NCBI GenBank assembly: GCA_000470535.1
Contig: CBRG010000096.1
Span: 54,604-118,603 of the forward strand
Direction of reading: 5' to 3'
Source: Streptomyces sp. AW19M42
Lineage (GTDB): Bacteria; Actinomycetota; Actinomycetes; Streptomycetales; Streptomycetaceae
Length of the DNA: 64,000 nt
Shown: positions 42,184 to 51,328 of the stretch, piece after piece
How the letters are laid out: each line of letters begins with the position of its first letter
Numbering within the stretch: position 1 is the first letter of the stretch
Position numbers and translations under genes: made by a program
Notes under the pieces: generated by a model
What the model was told of the DNA's origin: nothing
Databases searched by the model: none
Seen by the model: the letters and a program-made list of their open reading frames with translations, nothing else

Positions 42184-43395
42184 ATGCCGCTTGCGCTCCT
42201 CGCCCTCGCCATCGGGGCATTCGGTATCGGAACCACCGAGTTCGTGATCATGGGGCTGCTCCCCGAGGTGGCTGCGGACTTCCAGGTCTCCATCCCGACC
42301 GCCGGCTACCTCGTCTCGGGCTACGCGATGGGGGTCGTCCTCGGCGCCCCGCTGATGTCCGTGCTCGGTACCCGGGTCACCCGTAAACGCATGCTGATGA
42401 TCCTCATGGGGCTGTTCGTCATCGGCAACGTGGTCTCCGCGACCGCCCCCGTCTTCGGTGTCATGCTCGCCGGCCGCGTGATCGCCTCGCTCGCTCACGG
42501 AGCCTTCTTCGGCATCGGATCGGTCGTGGCGGCCGACCTGGTCGCCCCGCACAAGAAGGCGGGTGCCATCGCCATGATGTTCACGGGCCTCACCGTCGCC
42601 AACGTCGTCGGCGTACCGCTGGGCACCTACATCGGGCAGACCGCCGGCTGGCGCACCACGTTCTTCCTCGTCGCCGCCCTCGGCGTCATCGGCCTGCTCG
42701 GCGTCGCCAGGCTCGTCCCCGAGCAGCCCAGGACCGAAGGCGTCCGGCTGCGCCACGAGTTCGCCGCCTTCCGCAACGTGCAGGTACTCCTCGCCATGGC
42801 GATGACGGTGCTGGGCTTCGGCGGTGTCTTCGCCGCGATCACCTACATCACGCCGATGATGACCGACATCGCCGGCTACTCGGCCTCGTCCGTCACCTGG
42901 CTGCTGGTCCTGTTCGGCCTCGGCATGGTCGGCGGCAACCTGCTCGGCGGCAAATTCGCCGACCGCCACCTGATGCCCCTGCTGTACGTGTCCCTGAGCG
43001 CTCTCACCGTGGTCCTGGCGCTGTTCACCCTGACCGCCCACAACAAGATCGCGGCAGCCGTCACCCTCGTCCTGATCGGCGGCTTCGGTTTCGCGACCGT
43101 GCCCCCGCTGCAGAAGAGGGTGCTCGACCAGGCGGCCGGTGCTCCGACCCTCGCCTCCGCCGTGAACATCGGCGCCTTCAACCTAGGGAACGCCTTGTCG
43201 TCGTGGATCGGCGGCATCGTCATCGCCGCCGGCCTCGGCTACACCGCGCCCAACTGGGTCGGCGCGGTCCTGGCCGCCTCCGCCCTGGTCCTCGCCGTCG
43301 TCTCCAGCACCCTGGAGCGTCGCACGGCCACCCGGAGCCGTCCCGTCGCCGCCCACCTCACGGAGCCGTCCGCCGTACCCGCGGCCCGGCGCTGA
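42184..43395 (+). CDS. MFS exporter of the AraJ/drug-efflux type
   Basis: Protein of 403 residues with 12 hydrophobic segments. The first segment carries GIGTTEFVIMGLLPEVA, the signature of the AraJ/YdhP/Cml-type DHA1 efflux subgroup; the loop motif is LGTRVTRKRML. Likely drug or metabolite export. ATG 42184 with GGAAGGTGA upstream. Divergent MarR partner. Confidence 0.9.
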   Translation: MPLALLALAIGAFGIGTTEFVIMGLLPEVAADFQVSIPTAGYLVSGYAMGVVLGAPLMSVLGTRVTRKRMLMILMGLFVIGNVVSATAPVFGVMLAGRVIASLAHGAFFGIGSVVAADLVAPHKKAGAIAMMFTGLTVANVVGVPLGTYIGQTAGWRTTFFLVAALGVIGLLGVARLVPEQPRTEGVRLRHEFAAFRNVQVLLAMAMTVLGFGGVFAAITYITPMMTDIAGYSASSVTWLLVLFGLGMVGGNLLGGKFADRHLMPLLYVSLSALTVVLALFTLTAHNKIAAAVTLVLIGGFGFATVPPLQKRVLDQAAGAPTLASAVNIGAFNLGNALSSWIGGIVIAAGLGYTAPNWVGAVLAASALVLAVVSSTLERRTATRSRPVAAHLTEPSAVPAARR

Positions 43396-43487
43396 TCTCA
43401 GCCCCGCGTCATACGAGTCCTCATCTGCCTTGAGGGCCAAGGTAATTCATTGGTGTCAGCTCTCGTGCGGCCGGAGAATCTCCGCAC

Positions 43488-44117
43488 ATGGGAGCTGACA
43501 TTCATGGGTTCGTCGAGTGCCGGTCTCGGTGGACGGATCCGGAAGACGCGTGGTCCGGGGCCGTCGATCTCGACCTTCTGTACCTTGGCCGGGACTACGA
43601 CGCGTTCGGCTGCCTGTTCGGGGTCCGCAACCACGCGGGCTTCGCTCCGCTCGCGGCGGAGCGCGGACTGCCCGAGCTGGTGTCCGACGCGGTACGCACC
43701 GAATTCGACGCGTGGGGCGACACGGCGCACAGCCCCAGCTGGATCGGCTGGGACGAACTGAAGTCCGTCGACTGGGACCAACCGGCCGAGACGACGGACC
43801 GGCGGATCCATGAGTACGAAGCGGTGGACGGCCGCTGGGTCCTCGTGTCCAAAGCGGCCTGGAGCGCACGGTTCGCCGCGGTGGCCGGGCTGCCGGTCGA
43901 CCCCGTGGCAGGTGCGGTCGGCGGCTACGGCGGGGCGGAGTGGCCGGAAGGCACGGAGTGGCACGACGGCGAGCGCCGCTACCGGGTGGAGCGGATGCTC
44001 CGGCGTGACGCGGTGCCGGCGGAGGGCGAGTGGGAGCCGGTGTGGTCCGTGATGGAAGCCCTCGCCGCCGTGCACGGCGACGAGAACGTCCGGCTCACCG
44101 TCTGGTTCGACAACTGA
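43488..44117 (+). CDS. Hypothetical protein (MGADIH family)
   Basis: Protein of 209 residues, acidic and Trp-rich, beginning MGADIHGFVECRSRW. No signal peptide, membrane segment or known catalytic motif was recognised. Similar proteins with the same opening occur in other Streptomyces but have no assigned role that I know. ATG start without a clear ribosome-binding site. Confidence 0.7.
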   Translation: MGADIHGFVECRSRWTDPEDAWSGAVDLDLLYLGRDYDAFGCLFGVRNHAGFAPLAAERGLPELVSDAVRTEFDAWGDTAHSPSWIGWDELKSVDWDQPAETTDRRIHEYEAVDGRWVLVSKAAWSARFAAVAGLPVDPVAGAVGGYGGAEWPEGTEWHDGERRYRVERMLRRDAVPAEGEWEPVWSVMEALAAVHGDENVRLTVWFDN

Positions 44118-44172
44118 CCCGGTGCGAGTGCTGCCCCGGACCGGATTTCCGGGCCGTGGCACCGGCCGGGCG

Positions 44173-45060
44173 TCAGCCCGTCGCCACGCTCAGCGGTGCG
44201 AAGCATTGTGTCCAGTCCCCCGGCTGCCGGTCCCCGAGGCTCATCACCGTGGTCTCGGAGCCGGGCTGAAGCCCGCGTTCCCCGAGCCAGTCCAGGAGCT
44301 CCTGGTGACGGGCGTCGATGTCGGCACGCAGCGGCCGGTCCGTCGCCCCGGCCAGCGAGGCCACGAGCAGTTTCGCCGTGGCCGTGTCCCGCGCGACCAG
44401 CGGACCGACGACGTGGCTGTCCGCGCTCGGCCAGAGCGCCGCGTAACCGATCAGCTCACCGCCGTCCTCGGCCACCCGCAGATGGTCGGCGAAGGCGGGG
44501 AGGCGGGTCAGGAGGTGTGTCCGGTCGAGCCCGAAGGCTTCCGCGTCCAGCCGGAGCATGGCCTGGAGATCCCCGGCCGAGGCAGGGCGGACGCTGCGGC
44601 CCGGCCGGGCCGCACCGTCGGGACCGCAGGTCCCGGCAGTCGGCCGGAAATGCCCGCTCACGCGCTGGGCGCTGCCCACCACGGTGAACCCGAGCTTCTC
44701 GTAGAGCGGTCGGCCCGCGGCCGTCGCGTAGAGGCTGAGCGGGGCGGCGCCGGTCGTCTTGATCGTCTCGCGCATGAGGTACCGGGCGACCCCTTGTCCG
44801 GCGTAGCGTTCGGCGACCAGCATCATGCCGATGGCGGCCATGCGGGGTCCGTAGGAGGTCACCACACAGGTGGCCATCAGGCCCTTGCCGTCCGGATCGT
44901 CGATACCGAGAGCCGTTCCCGCCGCGAGGAGCAACCCCCAGCGGTGCTCGTCACGCGGCCAGCCGCGGTCCTCGCTGAGGTCGGCGCAGGGGACCAGATC
45001 GTCCCGGGTGAGACGCCGGACGGGCAGACCGGCGAACGGGCGGGGCAGTGAGCTGGGCAT
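44173..45060 (-). CDS. Two-domain GNAT acetyltransferase
   Basis: Protein of 295 residues. The N-terminal GNAT core has VAERYAGQGVARYLMRETI (acetyl-CoA loop, about 80-100) and PLYEKLGFTVVG. The second half resembles the acetyltransferase C-terminal domain (RPASAGDLQAMLRLDAEAFG; HVVGPLVARD). Substrate unknown. Starts 5 bases after the stop of the upstream DUF2269-like gene, indicating coupled translation. Confidence 0.85.
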   Translation of the reverse strand: MPSSLPRPFAGLPVRRLTRDDLVPCADLSEDRGWPRDEHRWGLLLAAGTALGIDDPDGKGLMATCVVTSYGPRMAAIGMMLVAERYAGQGVARYLMRETIKTTGAAPLSLYATAAGRPLYEKLGFTVVGSAQRVSGHFRPTAGTCGPDGAARPGRSVRPASAGDLQAMLRLDAEAFGLDRTHLLTRLPAFADHLRVAEDGGELIGYAALWPSADSHVVGPLVARDTATAKLLVASLAGATDRPLRADIDARHQELLDWLGERGLQPGSETTVMSLGDRQPGDWTQCFAPLSVATG

Positions 45061-45065
45061 GAGGG

Positions 45066-45602
45066 TCAGGCTGTCCGACGCGATGATCGCTCGTCCACCG
45101 CTTTAACGGAACTGGCCGAGATCCGCAGCTTCAGGCCCCGCCGGGTCGGGCCCCACGGCTTCAGTACCGAGACGGCCGTGATGAAGAGATAGGTCGCCGT
45201 GGCCACCGACGGGGCGACGACCAGGTTGATGTCGGCCCTCCCGAGCTCCGCTGCCTCGCTGATGCCGGGACGCAGGGAGAGGACGGACAGCGCCGTCGTG
45301 ATCAGGGTGAGCCAGAACTTCGTCCAGACCCAGCGGTGCCGCGCCAGCCCCCAGGGGGTGCGGAGCGACAGGACCAGGCCGCTGATGAGGGAGAGCAGCG
45401 CGACCGGCACGACGAGCCAGTCGCTGAAGATCTTCATGGCGCGGGTGGCGGCCTGCGCGGTGGCCGGGTCCCCGGTCGAGAAGGCGGTGATGGCCAGCGT
45501 CAGCAGACCAACGGTGAGCCCGAGCCAGCTGACGGATACCGCGACGTGTGCGACAAGGAGGCTTCGGCGGGGGCGGCGCTTGAGTGGTTTCACGTGAAAC
45601 AC
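45066..45602 (-). CDS. DUF2269-like small membrane protein
   Basis: Protein of 178 residues with four hydrophobic segments (about 17-40, 62-82, 95-112, 133-150), a pattern seen in small actinobacterial membrane proteins of unknown function. Two GTG starts are possible: 45602 (MFHVKPLK) or 45593 (MKPLKRR). Either way the start codon lies in or against an exact parS. Upstream of the coupled GNAT gene. Function unknown. Confidence 0.72.
   Translation of the reverse strand: MFHVKPLKRRPRRSLLVAHVAVSVSWLGLTVGLLTLAITAFSTGDPATAQAATRAMKIFSDWLVVPVALLSLISGLVLSLRTPWGLARHRWVWTKFWLTLITTALSVLSLRPGISEAAELGRADINLVVAPSVATATYLFITAVSVLKPWGPTRRGLKLRISASSVKAVDERSSRRTA
45587..45600. other. parS site 8 (overlapping a start codon)
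   Basis: Exact GTTTCACGTGAAAC. On the minus strand it supplies the codons FHVK at the very start of the DUF2269-like gene. Confidence 0.95.
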
Positions 45603-45702
45603 GGTGCCGGGGACCGTCTAGCCGGTCATCTGCCCAGGGGAGTATCCGTCCGTACCGGCCTCGGCGTAGCCGGCCGCGCGGGGGGGCTCCGCCGGACCCC
45701 GA

Positions 45703-46182
45703 TCACCCCAGGTCGGTCGCGTGCATCGCGCGGACGCCCTCGATGTTGCCGTCCAGGTAATGCCGCAGCGACAGGGGTACGAGGTGCACGGCGGCGATTC
45801 CGACCCGGCTGAACGGCACCCGGACGACGTCGTACTCCCCGCAGGGGGCGTCGATCTCGGGTCCGTGACGCAGGGAGAGGTCCATCGAGTCGAGCCGGCA
45901 GACGAAGAAGTGCTGGACCTTGACGCCCTTCACCCCGCTGCTCTCGATGTGTTCCACGGTGTCGACGAAACAGGGGACCACATCGGTGATCTTGGCACCG
46001 AGTTCCTCGTCCACCTCGCGGTGCAGGGCGTCGACTACGGTCGCGTCCTCGGGCTCCACCCCGCCGCCCGGCGTGAGCCAGTAGGGGTCGACCCCCGGCT
46101 TGGTGCGCTTGATGAGGATGAGGTCGTTGCCGTCGAGCAGGATGGCGCGTGCGGTGCGCTTGACCACGGGACGTTCGGTCAT
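45703..46182 (-). CDS. NUDIX hydrolase
   Basis: Protein of 159 residues with an intact Nudix box: GGGVEPEDATVVDALHREVD then EELG (about 44-67). Substrate unknown, but some nucleoside diphosphate derivative. ATG start; no clear ribosome-binding site. Confidence 0.9.
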   Translation of the reverse strand: MTERPVVKRTARAILLDGNDLILIKRTKPGVDPYWLTPGGGVEPEDATVVDALHREVDEELGAKITDVVPCFVDTVEHIESSGVKGVKVQHFFVCRLDSMDLSLRHGPEIDAPCGEYDVVRVPFSRVGIAAVHLVPLSLRHYLDGNIEGVRAMHATDLG

Positions 46183-46245
46183 GGCAAGAGAGTGGCCCGC
46201 TGGACTCCTTCTGAAACACCTGAGGGCTGCCGGACCGCTCTGCGG

Positions 46246-47142
46246 TCACCAGTCGGCCGCGGCGCGCAGCAGCCACTCGTGCGCGCGAGCGAGATGCGGC
46301 AACGCGAGCGTGCCGGTCCGCGCGGCGAGGAAGTAGGTGCGCAGCGGCGGCACCGGAGGGTCGAGGAGCGCCACCACCTCGCCCCGCTCCAGCGCACCCT
46401 CGCAGAGATAGCGGGGCAGGACCGCCAGCCCGGCGCCCGCTGCGGTGCATTCCAGGACGGCCCGGAGATCCGGTGCGATGACGGCCCCGGCGGCGGCGGG
46501 CCGGGTGTCGAAGACCGCGGCCCAGTAGCGGGAGACGAGCGGCAGGCTCTCGTGCACCTCCACCACCGGCAGCTGTTCCAGGACCACCGGGCCGTTGCGC
46601 CGCAGGGTCCCCGGGCCGAGCCGCCCGGCCCAGCGGGGCGCGGCGATCAGTACGTGCTCCTCGTCGCAGAGCGGGGTCGCGGTGAGCAGCCCGCCGCGAG
46701 GGCGGGCCGTCACGATGGCCAGGTCGTGGTGTCCGGCGGCCAGGCCCTCCAGCGTCTGGTCGGTGTCCGCGGAGAACGAGCTGCGCAGGGCGAGGCCCTG
46801 GGTGATCAGCGGGGTGAGTGCGGGCAGCGCCCGTAGCGAGGTGAACTCCGGCGGACCCGCCAGATGCAGCGTCCGCACACCCGACTCCTCGTCCAGCTCC
46901 GCCTCGGCGATCTCCACCAGCGCGTCCAGATGGGGAGCGGCCCGGTGCGCGAGCTCGTCCCCGATCGTGGTGGGGGTCACGCCGCGGGCCCGGCGCAGGA
47001 AGAGGGGGCGGCCCAGCTGCCGCTCCAGCGTGCGTATCTGCGAGGTCACGGCGGGCTGGGACAGGCCGAGGAGAGCCGCGGCCCGGGTGAACGAACCGGC
47101 CCGGTGCACGGTGACGAACGTGCGCAGCAGGGCCAGGTCCAT
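46246..47142 (-). CDS. LysR-family regulator
   Basis: Regulator of 298 residues. The N-terminal HTH is MDLALLRTFVTVHRAGSFTR then AAALLGLSQPAVTSQIRTLE; a periplasmic-binding-type effector domain follows. The ATG has GGGAGGGGG upstream. The target is not evident: the gene upstream on the same strand is the PLP-dependent Cys/Met lyase, and the next downstream is NUDIX. Confidence 0.92.
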   Translation of the reverse strand: MDLALLRTFVTVHRAGSFTRAAALLGLSQPAVTSQIRTLERQLGRPLFLRRARGVTPTTIGDELAHRAAPHLDALVEIAEAELDEESGVRTLHLAGPPEFTSLRALPALTPLITQGLALRSSFSADTDQTLEGLAAGHHDLAIVTARPRGGLLTATPLCDEEHVLIAAPRWAGRLGPGTLRRNGPVVLEQLPVVEVHESLPLVSRYWAAVFDTRPAAAGAVIAPDLRAVLECTAAGAGLAVLPRYLCEGALERGEVVALLDPPVPPLRTYFLAARTGTLALPHLARAHEWLLRAAADW

Positions 47143-47288
47143 GTCCTGCCCCCTCCCACCGCTGCGACGTGTCGGGCCCGAGAACCATAAATATGTCGAT
47201 AGGCCGCTGCCGCTACTGTGATTGGACACTGACTCAGAGTCAACTAGCCTTGTCGTGGCGGTGCTTCGCGTGGGAACGCGGAGGGCCG

Positions 47289-47327
47289 GGACGGTCCGAG
47301 CCACGAGGGGGGAGGCTCGGGCCGTCC
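47289..47327 (-). terminator. Terminator after the Cys/Met lyase gene
   Basis: Fourteen-base arms (47289-47302 and 47314-47327) with one G-T-type imperfection, located just downstream of the minus-strand lyase stop at 47359. Confidence 0.65.
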
Positions 47328-47358
47328 GTACCGCACCGGCTGCTGCCGGTACGGCCGC

Positions 47359-48489
47359 TCAGCTTCCGTCGACCGCCTCGGCCAACGCCCGTTCCACGTC
47401 GGCCAGCAGGTCCGCCGGGTTCTCGGCGCCCACCGAGAAGCGGATGAAGCCCTCCGGCACGGCGTCGCCGCCCCAACGGGCCCGCCGCTCGGCGGTGGAA
47501 CGCACCCCGCCGAAGCTGGTCGCGTCCTCGGCCAGTCGGAGCGCCGAGAGGAAGCGCTCGGCGGTCTCCCGGTCGGCCAGCACGAACGAGACCACGGAGC
47601 CGAAGCGCCGCATCTGCCGCACGGCCTTCGGGTACGAGGGGTCGGTGGGCAGTCCCGGGTAACGCAGCCCGGTCACTTCCGGGCGCTCGGTGAGCACCTC
47701 GGCCAGAGCGAGGGCGTTCGCGCACTGGCGCTCGATCCGCAGTTCCAGGGTGGCCAGCGAGCGGTGCGCGAGCCAGGCCTCCATCGGCCCGGGAATCGCG
47801 CCTGCCACCTTGCGCCAGCGCCGCACCCCGGCGGCCAGATCGGGATCGAGGCAGGCCACGTGCCCGAGCAGGATGTCGCCGTGCCCGGTCATTCCCTTGG
47901 TGTCACTGGCCACCGAGAAGTCCGCGCCCAGCTCCAGCGGGCGCTGGCCGAGCGGGGTGGCTAGCGTGTTGTCCACGGCCACCAGCGTCCCGCCCGCGTG
48001 CGCGGCCTCCACGAGCCGCCGCACATCACAGACGTCGAGCCCGGGATTGGACGGGGTCTCGATCCACAGGAGCCTGGCGCCCTGCAGGGCAGCCAGCTGG
48101 GCATCGCCCCCGGTCGGGGCGGTCCGCACCTCGACTCCGTACGCCTCCAGCTGCGCCCGTACCAAGGGGAGTGCCTGGTAGCCGTCGTCGGGCAGCACGA
48201 TCACGTCACCGCTGTGCGCCTGGGACAGCAGTACGGCCGAGACCGCCGCCATCCCGGAGGCGAAGACCGTGGTCTCGACACTTTCCCCCGGCGCTTCCAG
48301 CTCACCGATGGCTCGTTCCAGATGGGTCCAGGTCGGGTTGGTGTCGCGGCCGTAGGTGTACGGGCCGGTCGGCTCGCCGGAGAGGTGGAAGTGCGCGGCG
48401 AAGACCGGACCGGGGAGAGTCGGCTCGTACTGCTCCGGTTCCGGCAGGCCGGCCCGTACCGCGCGGGTTCCGTCGCCCATGGTGCTCAT
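47359..48489 (-). CDS. Cystathionine gamma-lyase-type PLP enzyme
   Basis: Protein of 376 residues in the Cys/Met-metabolism PLP family. PLP-phosphate contact YTYGRDTNPTW (about 47-57) and the Schiff-base lysine in SDTKGMTGHGDILLGH (about 194) are visible, as is SVGAENPADLLADVERAL near the C-terminus. It could act as cystathionine gamma-lyase or synthase, or a methionine gamma-lyase-like enzyme; sequence alone does not decide. ATG with GCGAGGAC upstream. Confidence 0.85.
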   Translation of the reverse strand: MSTMGDGTRAVRAGLPEPEQYEPTLPGPVFAAHFHLSGEPTGPYTYGRDTNPTWTHLERAIGELEAPGESVETTVFASGMAAVSAVLLSQAHSGDVIVLPDDGYQALPLVRAQLEAYGVEVRTAPTGGDAQLAALQGARLLWIETPSNPGLDVCDVRRLVEAAHAGGTLVAVDNTLATPLGQRPLELGADFSVASDTKGMTGHGDILLGHVACLDPDLAAGVRRWRKVAGAIPGPMEAWLAHRSLATLELRIERQCANALALAEVLTERPEVTGLRYPGLPTDPSYPKAVRQMRRFGSVVSFVLADRETAERFLSALRLAEDATSFGGVRSTAERRARWGGDAVPEGFIRFSVGAENPADLLADVERALAEAVDGS

Positions 48490-48556
48490 ACCGTGTCCTC
48501 GCTTCTCTCCCCGGTCCGTCACCGGTACTGCCTGCACTGTTCCAGGTGCACGCGGA

Positions 48557-48934
48557 TCAGTCCTCGTCGGGCAGGACCACGTTCAGCGCCCAGGACACGA
48601 TCGAGATGATCAGTCCGCCGAGGACGGCGGTCCAGAAGCCGTCGACGTGGAAGCTCAGATCGAACTGGCCGGCCAGCCAGGAGGTGAGCATCAGCATCAG
48701 CGCGTTCACCACCAGGGTGAACAGCCCGAGGGTGAGGAGGAAGAGCGGCAGGGTGAGCAGCTTCAGAATCGGCTTTACACAGAAGTTGACCAGGCCGAAG
48801 ATCAGAGCGACCACGATCAGGGTCAGGACTTTTCGGCCGGTGCTGCCGCCGGTCAGCGTGATGTCCTGGAGCAGCCAGATGGCCACTGCCAGCGCACCCG
48901 CGTTGGCGATCGTCTTGACTACGAAATTCTTCAT
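48557..48934 (-). CDS. Phage-holin-family (superfamily IV) membrane protein
   Basis: Protein of 125 residues with four hydrophobic segments and FGLVNFCVKPILKLLTLPLF, the signature of the Phage_holin_4_2/YvlD family, common as a chromosomal gene in actinobacteria. Despite its name it is not evidence of a prophage. Start at ATG 48934 assumed; ATG 48955 is an alternative. Divergent from the cupin gene. Confidence 0.8.
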   Translation of the reverse strand: MKNFVVKTIANAGALAVAIWLLQDITLTGGSTGRKVLTLIVVALIFGLVNFCVKPILKLLTLPLFLLTLGLFTLVVNALMLMLTSWLAGQFDLSFHVDGFWTAVLGGLIISIVSWALNVVLPDED

Positions 48935-49002
48935 GTGTCTGATCGTGGCAGACATGATCGGTGGCGGACACCGGCTGGGCAGAGGCAAGGGACGGGCAGG
49001 CC

Positions 49003-49320
49003 ATGAAGGCATTCAGACTGGACGAGCTGGAGGCGGAGCGGGCCGTCAACGACGGCGCGTATCTGCAGTTCGTGCGCGAACGGAACATGTCTGTCGGCCT
49101 GTACGCGTTGGACGCCGGCGAGCTCGATCCGCAGCAGCCGCACAAGCAGGACGAGGTCTACCTCGTCGTCAGCGGGCGCGCGTCGATCACCGTGGGCATG
49201 GAGACGACGCAGGTGGGCAGAGGGAGTGTCGTGTATGTACCTGCCGGCACGGCTCACAAGTTCCACCACATCACCGAGGACCTGCGGGTGATGGTGGTCT
49301 TCTCGCCGCCCGAGGGCTGA
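49003..49320 (+). CDS. Cupin-domain protein
   Basis: Single-domain cupin of about 105 residues: a metal-site-like HKQDEVYLVVSGRASI, and a second motif GRGSVVYVPAGTAHKFHHI. It could bind a metal and act as an enzyme or sensor; no ligand identified. ATG 49003 with GGGCAGG before it; GTG 48961 would add 14 residues. Confidence 0.8.
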   Translation: MKAFRLDELEAERAVNDGAYLQFVRERNMSVGLYALDAGELDPQQPHKQDEVYLVVSGRASITVGMETTQVGRGSVVYVPAGTAHKFHHITEDLRVMVVFSPPEG

Positions 49321-49456
49321 GGGATCAGAAGGCGGAGCGGCCTCTCGGGGATCCCTAAGGGTTCGATCAGGGGAGTTCAAGGGATGCGAGGCCCCCGCCG
49401 GCCACCACCGCCCCTCTAGCATCGAGGCAGGAACTCACAGAGACGAGGTAGGACAG

Positions 49457-49675
49457 ATGGCCGTGCGGGAGATATTCGCGGGAATGCCCTGGTGGGTGAA
49501 GTGGATCGCGGTGCCCGTCATCGCGATCGTCGTGTTCGGTGGTCTGATCGCCAGCGTGGTCGGCTTCGTCGTCTGGCTGCTCTTCAAGGTCCTGATCTTC
49601 GTGGTGCTGGTCGGCGGGATCGTCTTCCTCGTGCGGAAGTTCATGTCGTCCTCGTCCTCGCGCGGCGACTGGTAG
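49457..49675 (+). CDS. DUF5326-family small membrane protein
   Basis: Protein of 72 residues with two adjacent hydrophobic segments (about 13-38 and 40-60) and a Ser-rich tail (SSSSSRGDW). Matches the small actinobacterial DUF5326 pattern; function unknown. ATG with GAGGTAGGA upstream. Confidence 0.78.
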   Translation: MAVREIFAGMPWWVKWIAVPVIAIVVFGGLIASVVGFVVWLLFKVLIFVVLVGGIVFLVRKFMSSSSSRGDW

Positions 49676-49935
49676 GCGACCGGTGGACGACCGGTGGCCG
49701 CACCACCGGTCAAACGGTTAGCCCAGGTGAGCTAAGCGGAAGACGAAACCGCAACCCTTCCGGATGCTGCGGATACAGTGGAAATCCGCTGCCGCCGCCG
49801 GGGAGAGCACCGTCAGTCACCACCTGACCAGTGAGGGACAGGGCATCCGGCCTCCGGACCCGAACCTGCGGCAGACCTGTGGGGGCGGCCTCCACAGGCG
49901 GGCTGACCGCCCGTCACCATGCCTGGGGGTGACCG

Positions 49936-50706
49936 TTGACCACGGCATCGCGTACCGCTGTGCCCACGTTGATCGGATCGGTGCAGCGGGCGCTGAGGCT
50001 GCTGGAGGCCGTGGGCGCCCATCGTGACGGGGCGCCGGCCAAACAGCTCGCGCGTGAGGCGGGGCTCCCACTGCCCACCGCCTACCACCTGCTGCGCACC
50101 CTCACCCATGAGGGCTATCTGCGCCGGGAGAACGGCGTCTTCCTCTTCGGCGCGGCCGCCGAGCGGCTGGTGGGCGACGGCGCTCTGCAGAACCGGCGCA
50201 GCCGGATGACCCAGTCCCTGGACCGCTGGCGGGACATCATCGGCGCCCCGGTGTACTGCGCCGTCTACCGCGACGGCGAGATCGAACTCGTCGCGGTCGC
50301 CGACACCCCGGCCATGCCCGCGGTGGACGAATGGGCCGCCTTCCAGGAGACCGGGCACGCCCACGCGATCGGTCAGTGCCTGCTGAGCCAGCTCGACGAG
50401 AAGGCCCGCGAGGACCACCTGGACCGGCATCCGGTGCGTCCGCTGACCCCGTACTCCGTGCGAGACCGCTCCGCATTTCTTGAGCGGCTGAGGTCCCTGG
50501 AGCGAACGGAACCCGTCATCGAGCGGCAGGAGTACGCCCTCGGGACGGTCTGCGCGGCCATCCCGATCGCGGCCGGTTTCACGGCTGCGGCGATGGCTAT
50601 TTCGGTACCTCTCGACCAGGAGGAGCGGTTGCTCCCCGCAGTCGAACGACTACGTGGCGAAGTGGCCAGCCTCTTGCGTTCATTCGTGTTCTCTATCAGT
50701 ATCTGA
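49936..50706 (+). CDS. ssgR: IclR-type regulator SsgR
   Basis: Regulator of 256 residues. IclR HTH: SVQRALRLLEAVGAHRDGAP, then AKQLAREAGLPLPTAYHLLR (about 35-55), followed by the effector domain. TTG start directly after GGGGGTGA. It is immediately upstream of ssgA, the position and family of SsgR, which activates ssgA in Streptomyces coelicolor during sporulation. Assignment rests on family plus position. Confidence 0.9.
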   Translation: MTTASRTAVPTLIGSVQRALRLLEAVGAHRDGAPAKQLAREAGLPLPTAYHLLRTLTHEGYLRRENGVFLFGAAAERLVGDGALQNRRSRMTQSLDRWRDIIGAPVYCAVYRDGEIELVAVADTPAMPAVDEWAAFQETGHAHAIGQCLLSQLDEKAREDHLDRHPVRPLTPYSVRDRSAFLERLRSLERTEPVIERQEYALGTVCAAIPIAAGFTAAAMAISVPLDQEERLLPAVERLRGEVASLLRSFVFSISI

Positions 50707-50709
50707 AAA

Positions 50710-50724
50710 ATCACTCCTTGTGAT
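50710..50724. promoter_or_regulatory. Candidate operator in ssgR-ssgA gap
   Basis: Inverted repeat ATCAC-TCCTT-GTGAT, 3 bases after the ssgR stop and 84 bases before the ssgA start, in an AT-rich tract. Confidence 0.4.
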
Positions 50725-50807
50725 CTGCTATCGCGTGCACCACGATGGCGTCAATAGGGCCATGGGGGATCATTCCTGGCCAGATTCATCTACTGCGGGG
50801 TTGAACG

Positions 50808-51245
50808 ATGCGCGAGTCGGTTCAAGCTGAGGTCATGATGAGCTTCCTCGTCTCCGAGGAGCTCTCATTCCGTATCCCGGTGGAGCTCCGGTACGAAGTG
50901 TGCGATCCGTACGCGATCCGGATGACCTTCCATCTCCCCGGCGATGCCCCGGTCACCTGGGCTTTTGGCCGCGAGCTGCTGCTCGACGGCCTCAACAGCC
51001 CCAGTGGCGACGGGGACGTACACATCGGGCCGACCGAGCCCGAAGGACTGTGTGACGTCCACATCCGGCTCCAGGTGGGGGCGGACCGCGCTCTCTTCAG
51101 GGCGGGTACGGCACCCCTTGTGGCGTTTCTCGACCGGACGGACAAGCTCGTCCCGCTCGGCCAGGAGTGCACGCTGGGTGACTTCGAGGGCAATCTGGAA
51201 GAGGCATTGGGGCGAATTCTGGCCGAGGAACAGAACGCCGGCTGA
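50808..51245 (+). CDS. ssgA: Sporulation and cell-division regulator SsgA
   Basis: SsgA-like protein (SALP) of 145 residues that positions septation and morphogenesis during sporulation. The sequence is very close to SsgA as I recall it (MRESVQAEVMMSFLVSEELS; RMTFHLPGDAPVTWAFGREL; PLGQECTLGDFEGNLEEALG). Three cysteines (in YEVCDPY, GLCDVH and QECTLG) are at places where I expect non-cysteine in other species. ATG 50808; weak ribosome-binding site. Behind ssgR. Confidence 0.95.
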   Translation: MRESVQAEVMMSFLVSEELSFRIPVELRYEVCDPYAIRMTFHLPGDAPVTWAFGRELLLDGLNSPSGDGDVHIGPTEPEGLCDVHIRLQVGADRALFRAGTAPLVAFLDRTDKLVPLGQECTLGDFEGNLEEALGRILAEEQNAG

Positions 51246-51328
51246 CGGGAGCCGCCCTCTCGGGCCCCGGATGCCGGTCGAACACCACACCTGCCGAACG
51301 GGTGAGTCACTCTCCGTGAGTGGTCGTT

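Noticed and set aside
48557..48934. Prophage evidence from the holin-family gene
   Set aside because: This family is a chromosomal actinobacterial membrane protein; no other phage gene is nearby.
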